Origin: Amarolinea sp964580725
Lineage (GTDB): Bacteria > Chloroflexota > Anaerolineae > SSC4 > Amarolineaceae
Assembly: GCA_964580725.1 (NCBI GenBank)
Contig: CAZOLV010000009.1
Coordinates: forward strand, 17,110 to 81,109
Direction: 5' to 3'
Length of the DNA stretch: 64,000 nt
Positions within the stretch are counted from its first letter, which is position 1, and each line of letters starts with the position of its first letter. Of the stretch, positions 1 through 9,245 are shown in pieces. A model generated the notes under the pieces. That model was not told where the DNA came from. It was given only the letters and a program-made list of their open reading frames with translations, and ran no database searches. A program made the position numbers and the translations under genes.

Positions 1-200
1 CGGTACGGGTCGGCGGCGGTTTGCGCCACATGCAGCGCGGCTTGCAGGATCTCGCTTGGAAACTGCAAGCCATGCTGCGTTGGGTTGCCGCTGATCAGGT
101 CGAACAGCGGGCCACCGGTTGCCCGCAGTCGCGCTTGCGCCTGGGCCAGGGGATTGGCCGTGCCGCTGAAGTCTTTGACGATCTCGGCAAAGAAGGTCAC
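1..200 (-). CDS. Aminotransferase class I/II, N-terminal part (runs off the window)
   Basis: The frame starts with GTG at 200 and stays open to the window edge, giving 66 residues. It contains FDLISGNPTQHGLQFP and a following helix, which resembles the N-terminus of PLP-dependent fold-type I aminotransferases (family knowledge, not tested). The start codon overlaps the stop of the YceI gene in the arrangement ATGTGA, so the two genes are probably translationally coupled. Only the N-terminal arm is visible. The PLP lysine and substrate-binding parts lie outside the window, so the substrate cannot be given. Confidence 0.6.
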   Translation of the reverse strand, partial: MTFFAEIVKDFSGTANPLAQAQARLRATGGPLFDLISGNPTQHGLQFPSEILQAALHVAQTAADPY

Positions 201-994
201 ATCCCAACCTGTTCCATCTGGAAGTCCAACTCCAGCTTGATGAGATCTTGCACGCTCAACACCACGGGGACGCGTGGCTGCGTCAGGTTGAAGTCCTTGA
301 AGGTGAAGCTGGTCGCGGCGGTTCCGCTGATCTGATTGCCGTTGCGCGTCAGGGTCACCTGCCAGACGACCGGTCGGGTCACATCGCGAATGGTCAGGTC
401 GCCGCTCAGTTCGAACGTGCCCTGACCCGATTCCGGCAGAGGCGAGGGCAATCCCTGCGCCGCTGTCGGTACGAAGATGGCGTTGGGGAAACGATCGCTC
501 TGCAAAATGTTGTTACGCACGAAGCCATCGCGCCGGCTCGAATCGCTCGCCAGGCTGCGCAGGTCAATCACGAAACTCGAAAGATCGGCCATGATCGTCC
601 CGTCGCTCGCCGCCGTCAGTGTGCCGCTGACGTTGGAGGTTGCGCCAATGGCGTCATTGGGCAAGTCACGGTTGGCCAGTTGCTCGCGGATGCGGTAGCG
701 CGCTTCGTTGCCCGTGGCCGTTGTGACAAAGCGCAGCGCCTGGGTGGGCTTCGCCGCTCCGCCTCCGTCAGCAGGGGTTGCGGGCGCCTCGGTCGCCGTC
801 GCCGACGTGGCCGGCGCATCAGTGGCCGCGGGCGCCGTCGTGGGCGCATCGGTCGCCGCCGGCGCCGTCGTGGGCGCCAGTGTAGCCGGACTGACCGGCA
901 TGTTGGTAGGGGAAGGGGTCGCACCTGCGCAACCGCTGATGAGCAGACTCACCAGCGCCAGCAGCAGCCCCATTGTCTTGATTCGGCCTGACAT
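197..994 (-). CDS. YceI-like domain lipoprotein
   Basis: 265 residues. A hydrophobic signal peptide (residues about 8-21) ends in the lipobox LISGC, so Cys22 is the likely lipidated residue. Residues about 26-80 form a low-complexity Ala/Thr/Pro linker with a duplicated ten-residue unit (TDAPTTAPAA). From about residue 85 the protein has the YceI pattern: RYRIREQLA near the start, DLSSFVIDLRSL, a SDGF-like segment (SRRDGFVRNNIL), and the closing LTIRDVTRPV strand with DFNLTQPRVP. YceI proteins are lipocalin-like barrels that bind amphiphilic or isoprenoid ligands in the periplasm or at the cell surface. The stop overlaps the GTG of the downstream aminotransferase. The ligand is unknown. Confidence 0.85.
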   Translation of the reverse strand: MSGRIKTMGLLLALVSLLISGCAGATPSPTNMPVSPATLAPTTAPAATDAPTTAPAATDAPATSATATEAPATPADGGGAAKPTQALRFVTTATGNEARYRIREQLANRDLPNDAIGATSNVSGTLTAASDGTIMADLSSFVIDLRSLASDSSRRDGFVRNNILQSDRFPNAIFVPTAAQGLPSPLPESGQGTFELSGDLTIRDVTRPVVWQVTLTRNGNQISGTAATSFTFKDFNLTQPRVPVVLSVQDLIKLELDFQMEQVGM

Positions 995-1189
995 TTCTCT
1001 CTCTCGACTCCTATCGCTTCTTCAGTCTCTATTCCGTGGTTACTCGGTCCAGTCGGATCGTCCCGTTTCCTGAGTCTGTCGAAGGGGAAAGCGTGCATTC
1101 ACCCCCCATCTCCCCAATTGGGGGGCAACGGCTTCGCCAAGCTCAGCCTACGGAGGCTCTCACTCTCCACTCAGCGTTCAGCGTTCAGC

Positions 1190-1289
1190 NNNNNNNNNNN
1201 NNNNNNNNNNNNNNNNNNNNNNNNNNNNNNNNNNNNNNNNNNNNNNNNNNNNNNNNNNNNNNNNNNNNNNNNNNNNNNNNNNNNNNNNN
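1190..1289. other. Assembly gap (100 N)
   Basis: Exactly 100 N, a placeholder length, so the true size is unknown. It lies at the edge of the heptamer repeat array. Confidence 0.98.
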
Positions 1290-1328
1290 CGCCAAGCTCA
1301 GCCTACGGAGGCTCTCACTCTCCACTCA

Positions 1329-1428
1329 NNNNNNNNNNNNNNNNNNNNNNNNNNNNNNNNNNNNNNNNNNNNNNNNNNNNNNNNNNNNNNNNNNNNNNNN
1401 NNNNNNNNNNNNNNNNNNNNNNNNNNNN
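1329..1428. other. Assembly gap (100 N)
   Basis: A second 100-N placeholder, flanked on the left by a copy of the 39-base sequence and on the right by the heptamer array. Confidence 0.98.
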
Positions 1429-1676
1429 GCGTTCAGCGTTCAGCGTTCAGCGTTCAGCGTTCAGCGTTCAGCGTTCAGCGTTCAGCGTTCTCCGACTGTC
1501 GCCCGCTCATTCGTTGGACGACAACCCATCCTAATCGGTTACACCCGCCCTGACTGTAGCCCATCTCCCAAGCTCCCCGCAGCGCAACTCCCAACCCCCA
1601 CAAAACGTCTTCATGATTACGGGACGCGCGCAATGATGCGACGCGCCCAGATGTCATGGAACCTGGGAGGTTGACC

Positions 1677-4600
1677 ATGAAACGCACCGTTTCGCTTCCA
1701 CTGACTGTTGCAGTGATCCTGTCATCGCTGCTGATCTTTCATCGGTCAGACCCGACCGGCGCCGTCCCCGCGGGCCTCGACCCATCGCCCGGTGCCGTGA
1801 CCGCCTCGCAGCCTGGCTGGCGCAGCGGCGGCCCCTTCGACAACAACGAACAGCCGCTCGCTATGGACGATGTCGCCGCCTCTCCCACCTACGCCAGTGA
1901 CGGCATCCTTTTCGCCGTCGGCCAGGGCGGCGTCTATCGCACGACCGACCGCGGCGCCCACTGGCAGCATGTCCTCTCCATCGCCATGCAGCCCGCCTAT
2001 GGTCACAAAGCCCAGGTGGCCATCTCGCCTGGCTTCGTCAGCGACGGCGTCGTCTTCGTCACCTTCTTCGACGACACGGCGCACACCGCCGGCTTCGCCA
2101 AGTCAACCGACGGCGGCGACACCTGGGCGCTCGACACCACCTACGGCGAGATGCGCGCCCTCGCCATCTCTCCCGTCTTCTTCGATGATCGAACTCTTTG
2201 GATGGCGCGCGGCGACGAAGTCTTCCGTTCGACCGACGGCGGCGCCATCTGGTCGCCCTACCCAATGACACCCCCTGGCGATGCCTATGACGTGTTCGAC
2301 CTGGCCGCGTCGCCCGCTTTCGGCAGCGACCGCACCCTTTTTGCCACCGGTTACGGCGGCGCACGCCGCAGCACCGACGGCGGACAGACCTGGACGCCGT
2401 CCGGCGGCTATGCCCCCGCCTACGGCGTCGCCATTTCACCACTCTATGCCCAGGATAGCGTCGTATGGACGAGCTACCGCTTCATCGAATCTCCCGGCGA
2501 CGGCACGCCCGAAAGCGCCGTACAGCGCAGCGCCAACCGCGGTGCCTCCTGGACACTGACCGCCGCTGGCCTGCCCGGTTTCTACGAGCCTTTCGTGCGC
2601 ACATTGGCCGTTTCGCCCGCCTTTGGCAACGACCGCACCCTCTTCACCGCCCTCAGCGGCAGCTTCGTACAGGGGCAATCGCACAGCCTCTTCCGCAGCC
2701 TGGACGGCAGCAACTCCTGGCTCGATCTTGGCCCGGCCCCCGGCAACCCAGACATCGCCGCCATCGCCGTCACCTCGACGACGTTCGACGGCCTACTGGC
2801 GCACGTCGCCACAGCGCAAGGAGTCTGGCATTATGGTGGCCTGTGCCAAGAGCGGCTGATCAACGGCGGGTTCGAGTACGACGTCGCTTGGCGCTTCCCG
2901 CACACGCCCTACCCCGCCGGCTACAGCACGCAGCTACCGCGCAGCGGTCAGCGCAGCGCCCGCGCCGGCATCGTGCAGGGCGGCGACGTTTACAGCTACT
3001 CCAGCGCCTCCCAAACTGTGACCCTGCCCGGCGGCAGCCAGAACATCAGCCTGACGCTCTGGTGGTATCCCATCTCCGCTGAAGCCAGCCTGCTCGAGCC
3101 TGGCGATGCGCCGGCCGCCGGCCTGGAAGTCACCGGCTGGCAACAGCCGCTGGCCGGAGATCGGCAGTACGTTCTGATTCTCGACGCCAACGGCGCCATC
3201 CTGCGTTCGCTGCTCTGGACGCGCAGCAACGCCCGCGCCTGGCAGCGGCTCGACGCCGATCTGAGCGAATTTGCCGGCCGCATCATTCAGGTGCATTTTG
3301 GCGTCTTCAACGACGGCAATGGCCAAAAGACCGCAATGTACGTGGACGACGCCTCCCTAATCACCTGCGCGCCAGCCGCCCGACAGCAAAGCCGTCTGCC
3401 CTTCTTGCCGCAGCGTTTTGCGCCGCAACCATCCCCTACCCCCACGCCAACGCCCACCATACCGCCTGCCTTCCTGCAAAACCGCTTCGTGCGCTCCCTC
3501 GTCGCCGCGCCGGGCGAGGCCGGCCCGCTCTACGGTCTGACCAGCGAGGGGCTGCTCGTCGTCAGCGCCGATCACGGCACCCACTGGCGCTATTTGCCGC
3601 TGCCGGAGACCATCAGTGGGACGCCGCTCATCACGCGCGGCTACATCGGCATGGACTACAACCACCCCGAAACCCTCTACATCGGCGCCAGCGTCAAGGG
3701 GCTTTGGCGCAGCACCGACGCCGGCGTCACCTGGGACAAGCGCAGCGCCGTGCAGGCCGAACAGGTGGCCGTAGGTCTCGAACATTCCAGCGACCTGTGG
3801 GTCAGCGTGCCGCCTTCCAGCGGTTCGACCACCGGCCTGCTGCACAGCACCGACGGCGGCGACACCTGGAGCGAGGCTGGCATGGGCCTCTTCGGCGAAG
3901 TCGCCAGCCCCATCCTACTCGACCCGCAGGCGCCCAACGTCATGTTCGTCATCACCCAGGGACCGCGCGGCGGCGCAACCCTCTTCCGCACCACAGCCGC
4001 CCTGTGGGAACCGTTGCCCACCGCCCCGCTTGGCTACCCGGTGACCGGCGGCTTCGGCCTCATGTTCGACGGCAGCACGCGTGGACTGTACGCCGGCAAC
4101 GACGATGTCCTGTTCGTCAGCCATAACGCCTTCCTGCCAGACCGCAGCGCCATCACCTGGGACGAGGTGCACGACTTCGTGCTGCCCCTGCGCACCATCC
4201 CTCTGGCCGTTGGCGCCGCGCCAGCCGATGCAGTCAGCGGCAACGCCCTCTACATCACCCTCTACGACCTCATGAGCGCACGCGGGCGCACCTTGCGCAG
4301 CGACGACCAGGGCCAGACCTGGACGTTGCTCGACATCCCGCCCTACGAACGGCTCATCTTCCCGACCGGGCCTGCCGTGCGCGTCTTTGGCTACCCCTGG
4401 TCGAACATCGTTCAGGCCGACGTGCCCGCAACGCCCAACCGTGTGCTCTACCGCTCCACCGACGCCGGCGCCATCTGGTCGCCGGCGGGCGTTGCGCTGC
4501 CCGAACAGACCATCAGCAGCGCCTTCCCCGACCTGCTTTACGCCGGCGACGGCTACCCTTGCTACATGGGCGGCGATCCCACCCCCTTCTGGCGCACCAC

Positions 4601-7199
4601 TAACGGCGGGCAGGTCTGGTATCAACTGCTCAGCGGCCGCAACTTGAAACCGCTTGTCGCCCATGCGCAGGATCAACGCCTCTACGCCGCCGGCTGCGAT
4701 GGGCCGTATCTCAGCCTGAACGCCGGCGATCTCTTCACGCCGCAACCGGGCGCGCTCTTCGGCCTCTATGACGTCAAAGTGATTGCGCCCGTCGAGCCGG
4801 CCTGGAGCACAGTCTGGATCGGCGGCGTCAGCGAGGGCGGCGGCGGCGCCGTGATCGTCTCGACCAACGGCGGCGCAACCTGGACACGTTCGACCCCGCT
4901 CGAACTCGACATGGCCTGGTTTGGCGATCTGATGGTGGACCGCTGGGCGCCCGGACGCGTCGTGGCGGCTGTAGCCAACGGCGTCTTCCGCACCACCGAC
5001 AACGGTCTCACCTGGCACAACCTTTCGACCGGCCTGAGCGGCGCCCTGCCGGCTCTGGCGTTGGCGCAACTGCCCGCCGACCCGCAACACCCCTATCTGC
5101 TCGGCACGACGCACGGCCTTTACATCCATCGTGCGGCCCTGGCTCGCTGGGTCGAAGTGACAGGGACGCCCTTCGACGATCTGGCGATCAACGATCTGCT
5201 CGTCATGGATGGCGCTCCGTTCGATCTCTACGTCACCACGCCTGACGGTGTCTTCATCTACGACCTGCGCAACCTGCCCGGTCCCGCGCCGACTCCCACT
5301 GCCACCCCCACCAGAACCCCGGCCGTCACGGCCACCCCCACCAGAACCCCGGCCGTCACGGCCACCCCCACCGGCACGCCGACGCGTACAGCGACGCCAA
5401 CCCGCACCAGCACGCCGACACGTACAGCGACGCCAACATCCACCCCCACCGGCATCCCGACCGCAACGCCGGGTCAGGCGCCAACGCCCTACTGGGTCAG
5501 TCAGCTCGACCTGCCGATTGGCACGCATCCGCACGGCATCGCCCTCAGCGCCGACGGGCAGCGCGCCTTCGTCGCCTTTCACGGCGCAGCACACAGCGGT
5601 CGCAGCCTGGGCGTCGTCAATACGGCGCCGCTGGCATTGCAGACGGAGGTCACGCTGGCCAATCAGGCCACAGGGCCAAACGCCGTCGCCTTCCTCGGCC
5701 CCGGCAGCCGCGTGGGTGTCACCAATCGCCAGACCAACGATCTGACCGTGGTGGAGACAACCAGCAATGCGGTGATCGGCGCCCTGGCGACCAATCTCAT
5801 GCCCAACGGCCTGGCTGTGCAGGGCGGATACGCCTACGCCGCCAACTTTGGCAGCGACACTGTGACCGTGTTCGATCCCGTGACGCTGGCGCTCATCCGC
5901 ACTCTGAACGATGTCGGGCGCGAACCGAGTCACATGACTGTGGATCCAGAGACCGGCGACGTCTACGTTTCGGCGCATGGTTCGAACGAGGTGACTCGTC
6001 TGCACAACGGCTTCACCGTTGGTCACTTCACCGGCCTGATCGAACCCTATGGTCTGGCCTTCGATCCGGTTGGACGACTGCTCTTCGTGGCCAACCGCGG
6101 CAGCGTCCACACCGTGACCGTGCTCGACGCGCACACTGCGGCGGTCGTCTCGACCATCAGCGTTGGCAAGGAACCGTTCGTCCTTGCCTTCAACCCGCGC
6201 AGCGGGCATCTCTTCGTCGTCTGCGGCGACGAAGTCAAGGTCTACCGCAGCGACGACTGGACGCTTGTGGCATCCATCGCCATCCCGCCTGGTGCCGAAG
6301 AGGGCATCGCGCTCGATGCAGCTCGCGGCCGGGTCTATGTGACCAGCGGCGACGGCGATGCCATCACCGTCATTCAGGATCAAGGCCCGGCGCAGGTTGT
6401 CTTCAGTAGCAACCGCGACGGCAATAGCGAAATCTACCGCATGTTGCCCGATGGGCGCCAGCAGCGTCGGCTGACCTTCACAGCCTACGCCTTCGAGAAC
6501 CAGCCGGTTGGATCGCCCGACGGGCGTTGGATCGTCATGACACGCGGCGAGGCGGAAACGCCCAGTCATCTGTGGCTGATGAGCCGCGATGGGCGCAACG
6601 CACACCAACTCACGTTTGGCAACGGTTGGGATCAAGACCCGACCTGGTCGCCGGATGACAGCCAGGTGGCGTTCAGCAGTGATCGTGATGGCAACTGGGA
6701 AATCTACACCGTGCGTCTGGCCGATGGGGCGCTGACGCGCCTGACCAACGAGCCGGCCGCCGATCTGGGTTCTGACTGGTCGCACAGCAATGGGCGCATT
6801 GCTTTCCAGTCGAGCCGGCGGGTGGCCAACGGCGAAATCTTTACGATGACGGCGAACGGCAGCGACGTGCAGCGACTGACGACCAATCAGAACGGCGACG
6901 CCGATCCAAGCTGGTCGCCAACAGGCGATCGGTTGGCGTTCTGGGGAACGCGGGTCGAGCAGGCACTCTACATCATGCAGGCCAACGGCAGCAACATTTA
7001 TCTGCTGGCGCCGCAGGCGCTGCGTCCCGCCAGCCCGGCCTGGGGTTCGACGGGCGAAACAATCGTCTTCACCGGTTACCGGCCAGACAGCGGCTACAGC
7101 GAGATCTTTCGCATCGAGGCCAGCGGCGCAGGGCTGGCTCTGCTCACCTTGAACGAGGTCAATTTCGACTACGCACCAAACTGGCTACCAGGCTGGTAA
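1677..7199 (+). CDS. Giant secreted beta-propeller protein (BNR/Ycf48-like, YncE-like and TolB-like propellers)
   Basis: 1840 residues from ATG 1677, chosen over ATG 1656 because GGGAGG lies seven bases upstream and the protein then opens with a signal peptide (hydrophobic residues about 5-19). Order: BNR/sialidase-type blades with S-T-D-G-G-x-x-W turns (about 60-385), a jelly-roll-like segment starting LINGGFEY (about 395-560), a Pro/Thr spacer, a second BNR series (about 610-1190), a Thr/Pro linker with a 10-residue unit TPTRTPAVTA repeated perfectly at DNA level (about 1202-1266), a YncE-like YVTN propeller (about 1280-1565) and a TolB/PD40-like propeller with FSSDRDGNWEIY motifs (about 1572-1840). 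No sortase signal or C-terminal membrane helix is seen, so it is probably released or held non-covalently. Family knowledge suggests a binding or scaffold role; no catalytic residues are recognisable. It stands alone after the repeat region. Confidence 0.85.
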   Translation: MKRTVSLPLTVAVILSSLLIFHRSDPTGAVPAGLDPSPGAVTASQPGWRSGGPFDNNEQPLAMDDVAASPTYASDGILFAVGQGGVYRTTDRGAHWQHVLSIAMQPAYGHKAQVAISPGFVSDGVVFVTFFDDTAHTAGFAKSTDGGDTWALDTTYGEMRALAISPVFFDDRTLWMARGDEVFRSTDGGAIWSPYPMTPPGDAYDVFDLAASPAFGSDRTLFATGYGGARRSTDGGQTWTPSGGYAPAYGVAISPLYAQDSVVWTSYRFIESPGDGTPESAVQRSANRGASWTLTAAGLPGFYEPFVRTLAVSPAFGNDRTLFTALSGSFVQGQSHSLFRSLDGSNSWLDLGPAPGNPDIAAIAVTSTTFDGLLAHVATAQGVWHYGGLCQERLINGGFEYDVAWRFPHTPYPAGYSTQLPRSGQRSARAGIVQGGDVYSYSSASQTVTLPGGSQNISLTLWWYPISAEASLLEPGDAPAAGLEVTGWQQPLAGDRQYVLILDANGAILRSLLWTRSNARAWQRLDADLSEFAGRIIQVHFGVFNDGNGQKTAMYVDDASLITCAPAARQQSRLPFLPQRFAPQPSPTPTPTPTIPPAFLQNRFVRSLVAAPGEAGPLYGLTSEGLLVVSADHGTHWRYLPLPETISGTPLITRGYIGMDYNHPETLYIGASVKGLWRSTDAGVTWDKRSAVQAEQVAVGLEHSSDLWVSVPPSSGSTTGLLHSTDGGDTWSEAGMGLFGEVASPILLDPQAPNVMFVITQGPRGGATLFRTTAALWEPLPTAPLGYPVTGGFGLMFDGSTRGLYAGNDDVLFVSHNAFLPDRSAITWDEVHDFVLPLRTIPLAVGAAPADAVSGNALYITLYDLMSARGRTLRSDDQGQTWTLLDIPPYERLIFPTGPAVRVFGYPWSNIVQADVPATPNRVLYRSTDAGAIWSPAGVALPEQTISSAFPDLLYAGDGYPCYMGGDPTPFWRTTNGGQVWYQLLSGRNLKPLVAHAQDQRLYAAGCDGPYLSLNAGDLFTPQPGALFGLYDVKVIAPVEPAWSTVWIGGVSEGGGGAVIVSTNGGATWTRSTPLELDMAWFGDLMVDRWAPGRVVAAVANGVFRTTDNGLTWHNLSTGLSGALPALALAQLPADPQHPYLLGTTHGLYIHRAALARWVEVTGTPFDDLAINDLLVMDGAPFDLYVTTPDGVFIYDLRNLPGPAPTPTATPTRTPAVTATPTRTPAVTATPTGTPTRTATPTRTSTPTRTATPTSTPTGIPTATPGQAPTPYWVSQLDLPIGTHPHGIALSADGQRAFVAFHGAAHSGRSLGVVNTAPLALQTEVTLANQATGPNAVAFLGPGSRVGVTNRQTNDLTVVETTSNAVIGALATNLMPNGLAVQGGYAYAANFGSDTVTVFDPVTLALIRTLNDVGREPSHMTVDPETGDVYVSAHGSNEVTRLHNGFTVGHFTGLIEPYGLAFDPVGRLLFVANRGSVHTVTVLDAHTAAVVSTISVGKEPFVLAFNPRSGHLFVVCGDEVKVYRSDDWTLVASIAIPPGAEEGIALDAARGRVYVTSGDGDAITVIQDQGPAQVVFSSNRDGNSEIYRMLPDGRQQRRLTFTAYAFENQPVGSPDGRWIVMTRGEAETPSHLWLMSRDGRNAHQLTFGNGWDQDPTWSPDDSQVAFSSDRDGNWEIYTVRLADGALTRLTNEPAADLGSDWSHSNGRIAFQSSRRVANGEIFTMTANGSDVQRLTTNQNGDADPSWSPTGDRLAFWGTRVEQALYIMQANGSNIYLLAPQALRPASPAWGSTGETIVFTGYRPDSGYSEIFRIEASGAGLALLTLNEVNFDYAPNWLPGW

Positions 7200-7300
7200 C
7201 GTCGCAGAATTAACCGGATGAATAGGAGGAGAGGGTACCTTAACCAGGGCCATTTCCCTGTCTTGATAAACCCGTCCACCTTAGTTGAACCTGGTCTGGG

Positions 7301-7834
7301 CTATTTCCTCTCTCCTCCCCTCCTATTTCCTCTCTCCTCCCCTCCTATTTCCTCCATAAAGCGCCGTTGGCGTTCTGCGGCGCGCTGCTCCAAACGACGG
7401 CTGATCGGCGCCAAAATGATGAGGCCGGCCAGGCTGAGCAGTGTGCTGAAAATGGCCAGTGCAAAAGCGCCGACCCCCACCGCCATGCCGATGGCCGCCA
7501 CCAACCAGATCGTCGCCGCCGTCGTCAGCCCTCGAATGCTGTTCTTGGTCTGAAGCAGCGCACCGGCGCCCAGAAAACCGACGCCGGTCACGATTTGAGC
7601 GGCCACGCGCGCCGTGTCACGCGACGGACCTTCCATCGGAAACCACTCGACCGACAGGATCGTAAACAGGCACGAAGCGACGGCAATCAGCATGTTGGTG
7701 CGCAGCCCGGCCGGATGCCGCTTCCAGTTGCGTTCCAACCCAATCAAACTGCCCAACAGCGCAGCAACCGCCACCTTCAGCGCATCCAGCCCCAGGCTGC
7801 GAAACTGCTCGATCAGATCAAGACTTGTATCCAT
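7301..7834 (-). CDS. MgtC/SapB family inner-membrane protein
   Basis: 177 residues from the ATG at 7834; an upstream in-frame ATG at 7915 would add 27 non-conserved residues. It shows the MgtC/SapB N-terminal core: ALLGSLIGLERNWKRHPAGLRTNMLI, then RVAAQIVTGVGFLGAGALL and RGLTTAATIWLVAAIGMAVG, with about four to five membrane helices. The family is linked to adaptation to low magnesium and to membrane ATPase control; the exact role here is unknown. The last ~17 residues are encoded by a 22-base direct repeat (TATTTCCTCTCTCC... units between 7303 and 7350), giving a Glu/Arg/Gly tail that is unlikely to be conserved. Confidence 0.85.
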   Translation of the reverse strand: MDTSLDLIEQFRSLGLDALKVAVAALLGSLIGLERNWKRHPAGLRTNMLIAVASCLFTILSVEWFPMEGPSRDTARVAAQIVTGVGFLGAGALLQTKNSIRGLTTAATIWLVAAIGMAVGVGAFALAIFSTLLSLAGLIILAPISRRLEQRAAERQRRFMEEIGGEERGNRRGGERK

Positions 7835-7901
7835 GACCGCAAGTATAGCGCAACAGCCCAAGACGTCAACCTGCATCAGGCCAGAATCGGGTCCTTCGAT
7901 C

Positions 7902-8016
7902 TGCACTTGCTGCACTGCCGCACTGCTGCACTGCTACACTTCCTGCACTGCTACACTTGCTGCACTGCTGCACTGCTACACTGCCACACTGCTACACTTG
8001 CTACACTTGCTGCAAT
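7902..8016. repeat. Short tandem repeat CTGCACTGCTACACTT-type
   Basis: An imperfect array built from GCACTGCT and ACACTTGCT words lies between the MgtC-like gene and the hrcA promoter. It has no coding frame with a ribosome site. It fills most of the ~200 bases upstream of the hrcA promoter. Confidence 0.75.
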
Positions 8017-8044
8017 AGGACACGATCCAGGGAAAAAAAACGTT

Positions 8045-8073
8045 TTGACATCCAGGGGGCTTCATGGTATGAT
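8045..8073 (+). promoter_or_regulatory. Sigma70-type promoter of hrcA-grpE-dnaK
   Basis: TTGACA (8045-8050) and TATGAT (8068-8073) are separated by exactly 17 bases. The expected transcription start, near 8080, places the CIRCE operator at about +8 of the mRNA. Confidence 0.8.
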
Positions 8074-8087
8074 TACGCCCGGACGTT

Positions 8088-8114
8088 TTAGCACTCTCGG
8101 TGTTAGAGTGCTAA
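8088..8114 (+). promoter_or_regulatory. CIRCE operator (HrcA binding site)
   Basis: Perfect inverted repeat TTAGCACTC-N9-GAGTGCTAA, identical to the known CIRCE consensus, located just downstream of the promoter. HrcA is encoded immediately downstream. Autoregulated repression, released on heat shock, is expected from established knowledge of HrcA/CIRCE. Confidence 0.97.
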
Positions 8115-8171
8115 AACAGTAAACCGGCCGCCGCACGGCGGACGGGGAAAAGGGCAGATCAGGCGGATAGA

Positions 8172-9185
8172 ATGGATGAATTGAGCGCCCGCCGGCGGGC
8201 GATCCTGGGTTTGGTGATTCGCGAGTACATCGCCTCTGGGGCGGCGGTGAGTTCGCGCGCGATCCTCGATCGCTATGAACTGGGGGTCAGCCCGGCGACG
8301 ATTCGCAATGAGATGGCGGCGCTGGAAGAGTTGAGCTTTCTGACCCACCCGCACACCTCGGCTGGCCGCATTCCGACTGAAGAGGGCTATCGCTATTTCG
8401 TCGAACATCTGTTGGGCGATGTCTCGTTGTCTTCCGAGGAACGGCTGCTCATTCGCCATCAGTTTGGCCAGGCGCGCGCCGAAATGGAACAGTGGGTGCA
8501 GCTAGCCGCCGCCATTCTATCACACACCGTGCACAACGTCGCCTTAGCCACCCCACCCAAGTCGGTCAAAAGTCGCTTCAAGCGCATCGAGTTGATCGAG
8601 ATTCGCGACGGCATCGCCCTGCTGGTGCTGGTGACGCTGGAAGGCAACGTCAAGCAGCAGATGTTGAACCTGCCGTTGTTCCAGGATGAACTGCACCGCA
8701 TCTCCAACGAATTGAACGACCGCCTGGCCGGCCTGACGGCGCTCGAAATCAGGACGCAGGGGACCTTCATCACCGGCTGGTCGGCCGATGTGGCCAACCT
8801 GCTGATTTCGATCATGGAGCGGCTCGATTCACGCGTCAGCGACATCTACCGCGAGGGGCTGAGCCACGCCCTGGCCGAGCCGGAGTTCGCCGAAGGCGAT
8901 ATGATCCGCCGCGTGGTCGAAATCATCGAGGCGCGGCCGCTGCTGGAAAGCATCGTCGCCAAAACGCGTGAGAGCGACGGCGTCCAGGTCATCATCGGCG
9001 GCGAGGGACGCTGGCGCGAACTGAGCAACCTCAGCCTGGTGCTTTCACGCTACGGCGTAGACGAAGACACGATGGGCGTGCTTGGGGTGCTTGGGCCGCT
9101 GCGCATGCCCTACGGTCGCACCATCGGCGCCGTGCGTTACGTGGCCAACTTGATGAGCGAACTGCTGCGCGAATTTTATGGCTGA
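8172..9185 (+). CDS. hrcA: Heat-inducible transcription repressor HrcA
   Basis: 337 residues, a normal length. The N-terminal winged helix reads RAILGLVIREYIASGAAVSSRAI...LGVSPATIRNEMAALEE, followed by LTHPHTSAGRIPTEEGYRYFV, the family signature. The C-terminal half has the GAF-like and dimerisation regions ending in GPLRMPYGRTIGAVRYVANLMSELL. HrcA binds CIRCE DNA and is kept active by GroEL. Start: ATG preceded by AGGCGG. It opens a hrcA-grpE-dnaK operon under a perfect CIRCE. No dnaJ follows in the window. Confidence 0.97.
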   Translation: MDELSARRRAILGLVIREYIASGAAVSSRAILDRYELGVSPATIRNEMAALEELSFLTHPHTSAGRIPTEEGYRYFVEHLLGDVSLSSEERLLIRHQFGQARAEMEQWVQLAAAILSHTVHNVALATPPKSVKSRFKRIELIEIRDGIALLVLVTLEGNVKQQMLNLPLFQDELHRISNELNDRLAGLTALEIRTQGTFITGWSADVANLLISIMERLDSRVSDIYREGLSHALAEPEFAEGDMIRRVVEIIEARPLLESIVAKTRESDGVQVIIGGEGRWRELSNLSLVLSRYGVDEDTMGVLGVLGPLRMPYGRTIGAVRYVANLMSELLREFYG

Positions 9186-9245
9186 GACCGGCACTGCTGA
9201 CCGGCGCGCACGGATATCTCGAACACGATACGGAGATACGAAAGA

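Larger units (their letters stand above)
1135..1490. repeat. Heptamer (GTTCAGC) tandem array with a duplicated 39-base flank, broken by gaps
   Basis: Positions 1135-1173 and 1290-1328 are the same 39 bases. Each is followed by a gap. After the second gap, 1429-1489 is a near-perfect tandem array of the heptamer GTTCAGC (about nine copies); two copies also precede the first gap. Just upstream, CTGAGTCTGTCGAAGG (1072-1087) resembles the REP-like sequence common in many bacteria. The identical flanks around two equal-sized gaps suggest that the assembler could not resolve a longer repeat. No gene is visible between 995 and 1676. Confidence 0.8.

Noticed and set aside
3915..6785. 956-codon open frame on the minus strand, opposite the giant propeller gene
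   Set aside because: Arg/Ala/Gly-rich nonsense without domains; it is the high-GC antisense shadow of a clearly coding gene.
7902..8016. Possible replication-origin iterons upstream of hrcA
   Set aside because: No DnaA boxes, dnaA or dnaN gene nearby; a simple low-complexity repeat is enough.
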